Positions 13,698 through 14,103 of a stretch of 14,103 nt of DNA are shown here, piece by piece. The notes beneath the pieces were generated by a model. It made no database searches, was not told the DNA's origin, and was given only the letters and a program-made list of their open reading frames with translations. Source of the DNA: CAZNPL01 sp964574815 (GTDB lineage: Bacteria > Planctomycetota > Phycisphaerae > UBA1845); the NCBI GenBank assembly GCA_964574815.1, contig CAZNPL010000071.1, positions 1 through 14,103 of the forward strand. Reading direction: 5' to 3'. How positions within the stretch are numbered: position 1 is the first letter of the stretch; the number at the start of each line of letters is the position of its first letter. Both the position numbers and the translations under genes were made by a program.

Positions 13698-14103
13698 AAC
13701 CGAAGCTTCGGCTCGAGGCCCTTGACATGTACATCGACGAGCGCATCATGTTCCACGACGCCAGCGGCGACTACTACTACCGCAACCGCGAACTCTCCAC
13801 GCCCGACGCCCTGCTGGATACCAGCGGCCGCGTGGTGGAAAGCTACGACTACGACGCCTACGGCCTGGCCACTCGGAACGTCAAGGCCGTCGGCTCGCGG
13901 TACCTCGAGGTCAACCCGCCCAACAGCGGCGTCGACTACGCCCTGAAGCTCGTCTCCCCCGATTACGCCAACTGGCCCGACAAATACATCGACGCCGCCC
14001 CGCTGTACGTCACCGGCGAGGACGTGTACCCGGACACCACGTTCCGCATGCTGGCCGTGGACGCCTCCGACAACGTCCTGATCGACCTGGGCATGGCCCA
14101 CAC
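13664..14103 (+). pseudogene. Rhs module C, partial, continues beyond the window
   Basis: The frame is open from before 13664 to the window end. It reads YIDERIMFHDASGDYYYRNR, which is the Rhs segment before the last repeat, then LLDTSGRVVESYDYDAYG, and passes into GSRYLEVNPPNSGVDYALK, LVSPDY and PLYVTGEDVYPDTTFRMLAV, ending DLGMAH. This parallels module A residue by residue. By analogy a dockerin-like segment and Rhs core should follow outside the window. No signal peptide, start site or Rhs body is present, so it is an orphan cassette rather than a full gene. The part before YIDER (WKQYMELSELLRRPLKPK) is not recognised. Whether it is expressed depends on sequence not shown. Confidence 0.8.

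Noticed and set aside
1..14103. CRISPR array
   Set aside because: No regularly spaced direct repeats of 20-40 bases and no cas-like genes were seen.

Overview
The window looks like a stretch of a Planctomycetota chromosome, most likely of the class Phycisphaerae. This is inferred from protein style, not from a marker gene. Two small membrane proteins end in the CxxC...CPECG zinc ribbon common in that group. Dockerin-like segments with NLFD loops occur three times in the window. The Rhs-type proteins carry the surface-protein module RYLxVxP that I associate with Phycisphaerae. DNA is GC-rich, but codon and base use are less uniform in the first 5 kb.

Layout. (1) 1-4900 is accessory DNA: a small membrane protein, an XRE regulator that overlaps tail to tail with a small lipoprotein, a zinc-ribbon membrane protein, two unknown small genes, and gene debris (a dockerin tail and the N-terminal nuclease part of a type I restriction HsdR). 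Its intergenic parts carry four copies of a hairpin repeat and a 132-bp element with 14-bp inverted ends. It ends at a bare 3' half of a CAT-anticodon tRNA, which looks like an attachment-site remnant. (2) 4991-6756 (minus) is a two-gene operon: an OLD/RecF-type ATPase followed, with a 4-base overlap, by a TOPRIM-like DUF4276-type protein. It is probably a phage-defence pair. (3) 7116-10586 is housekeeping: tgt, yajC, an inositol-monophosphatase-family gene (minus) and a 2-hydroxyacid dehydrogenase. (4) 10657-11450 is a decayed IS4-type transposase. (5) 11484-11557 is an intact tRNA-His. (6) 11575-14103 is an array of Rhs pieces: a 5'-truncated module, an in-frame TGA, a dockerin-like segment, an Rhs core, a unique C-terminal domain with a phospholipase-C-like histidine pattern, a membrane zinc-ribbon protein, a small degraded repeat, and a second Rhs module that runs off the window.

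Most noteworthy points. Both Rhs modules contain a surface-protein module spliced into the Rhs end domain, in one copy followed by a dockerin-like segment. This shared chimera, followed by a variable toxin-like tip and an orphan module, resembles a polymorphic-toxin locus with spare cassettes, but in decayed form. The hairpin repeat family shows paired base changes that preserve the stem. The ATPase/DUF4276 operon sits beside the putative attachment remnant. All function assignments are from reading motifs; no searches were run.
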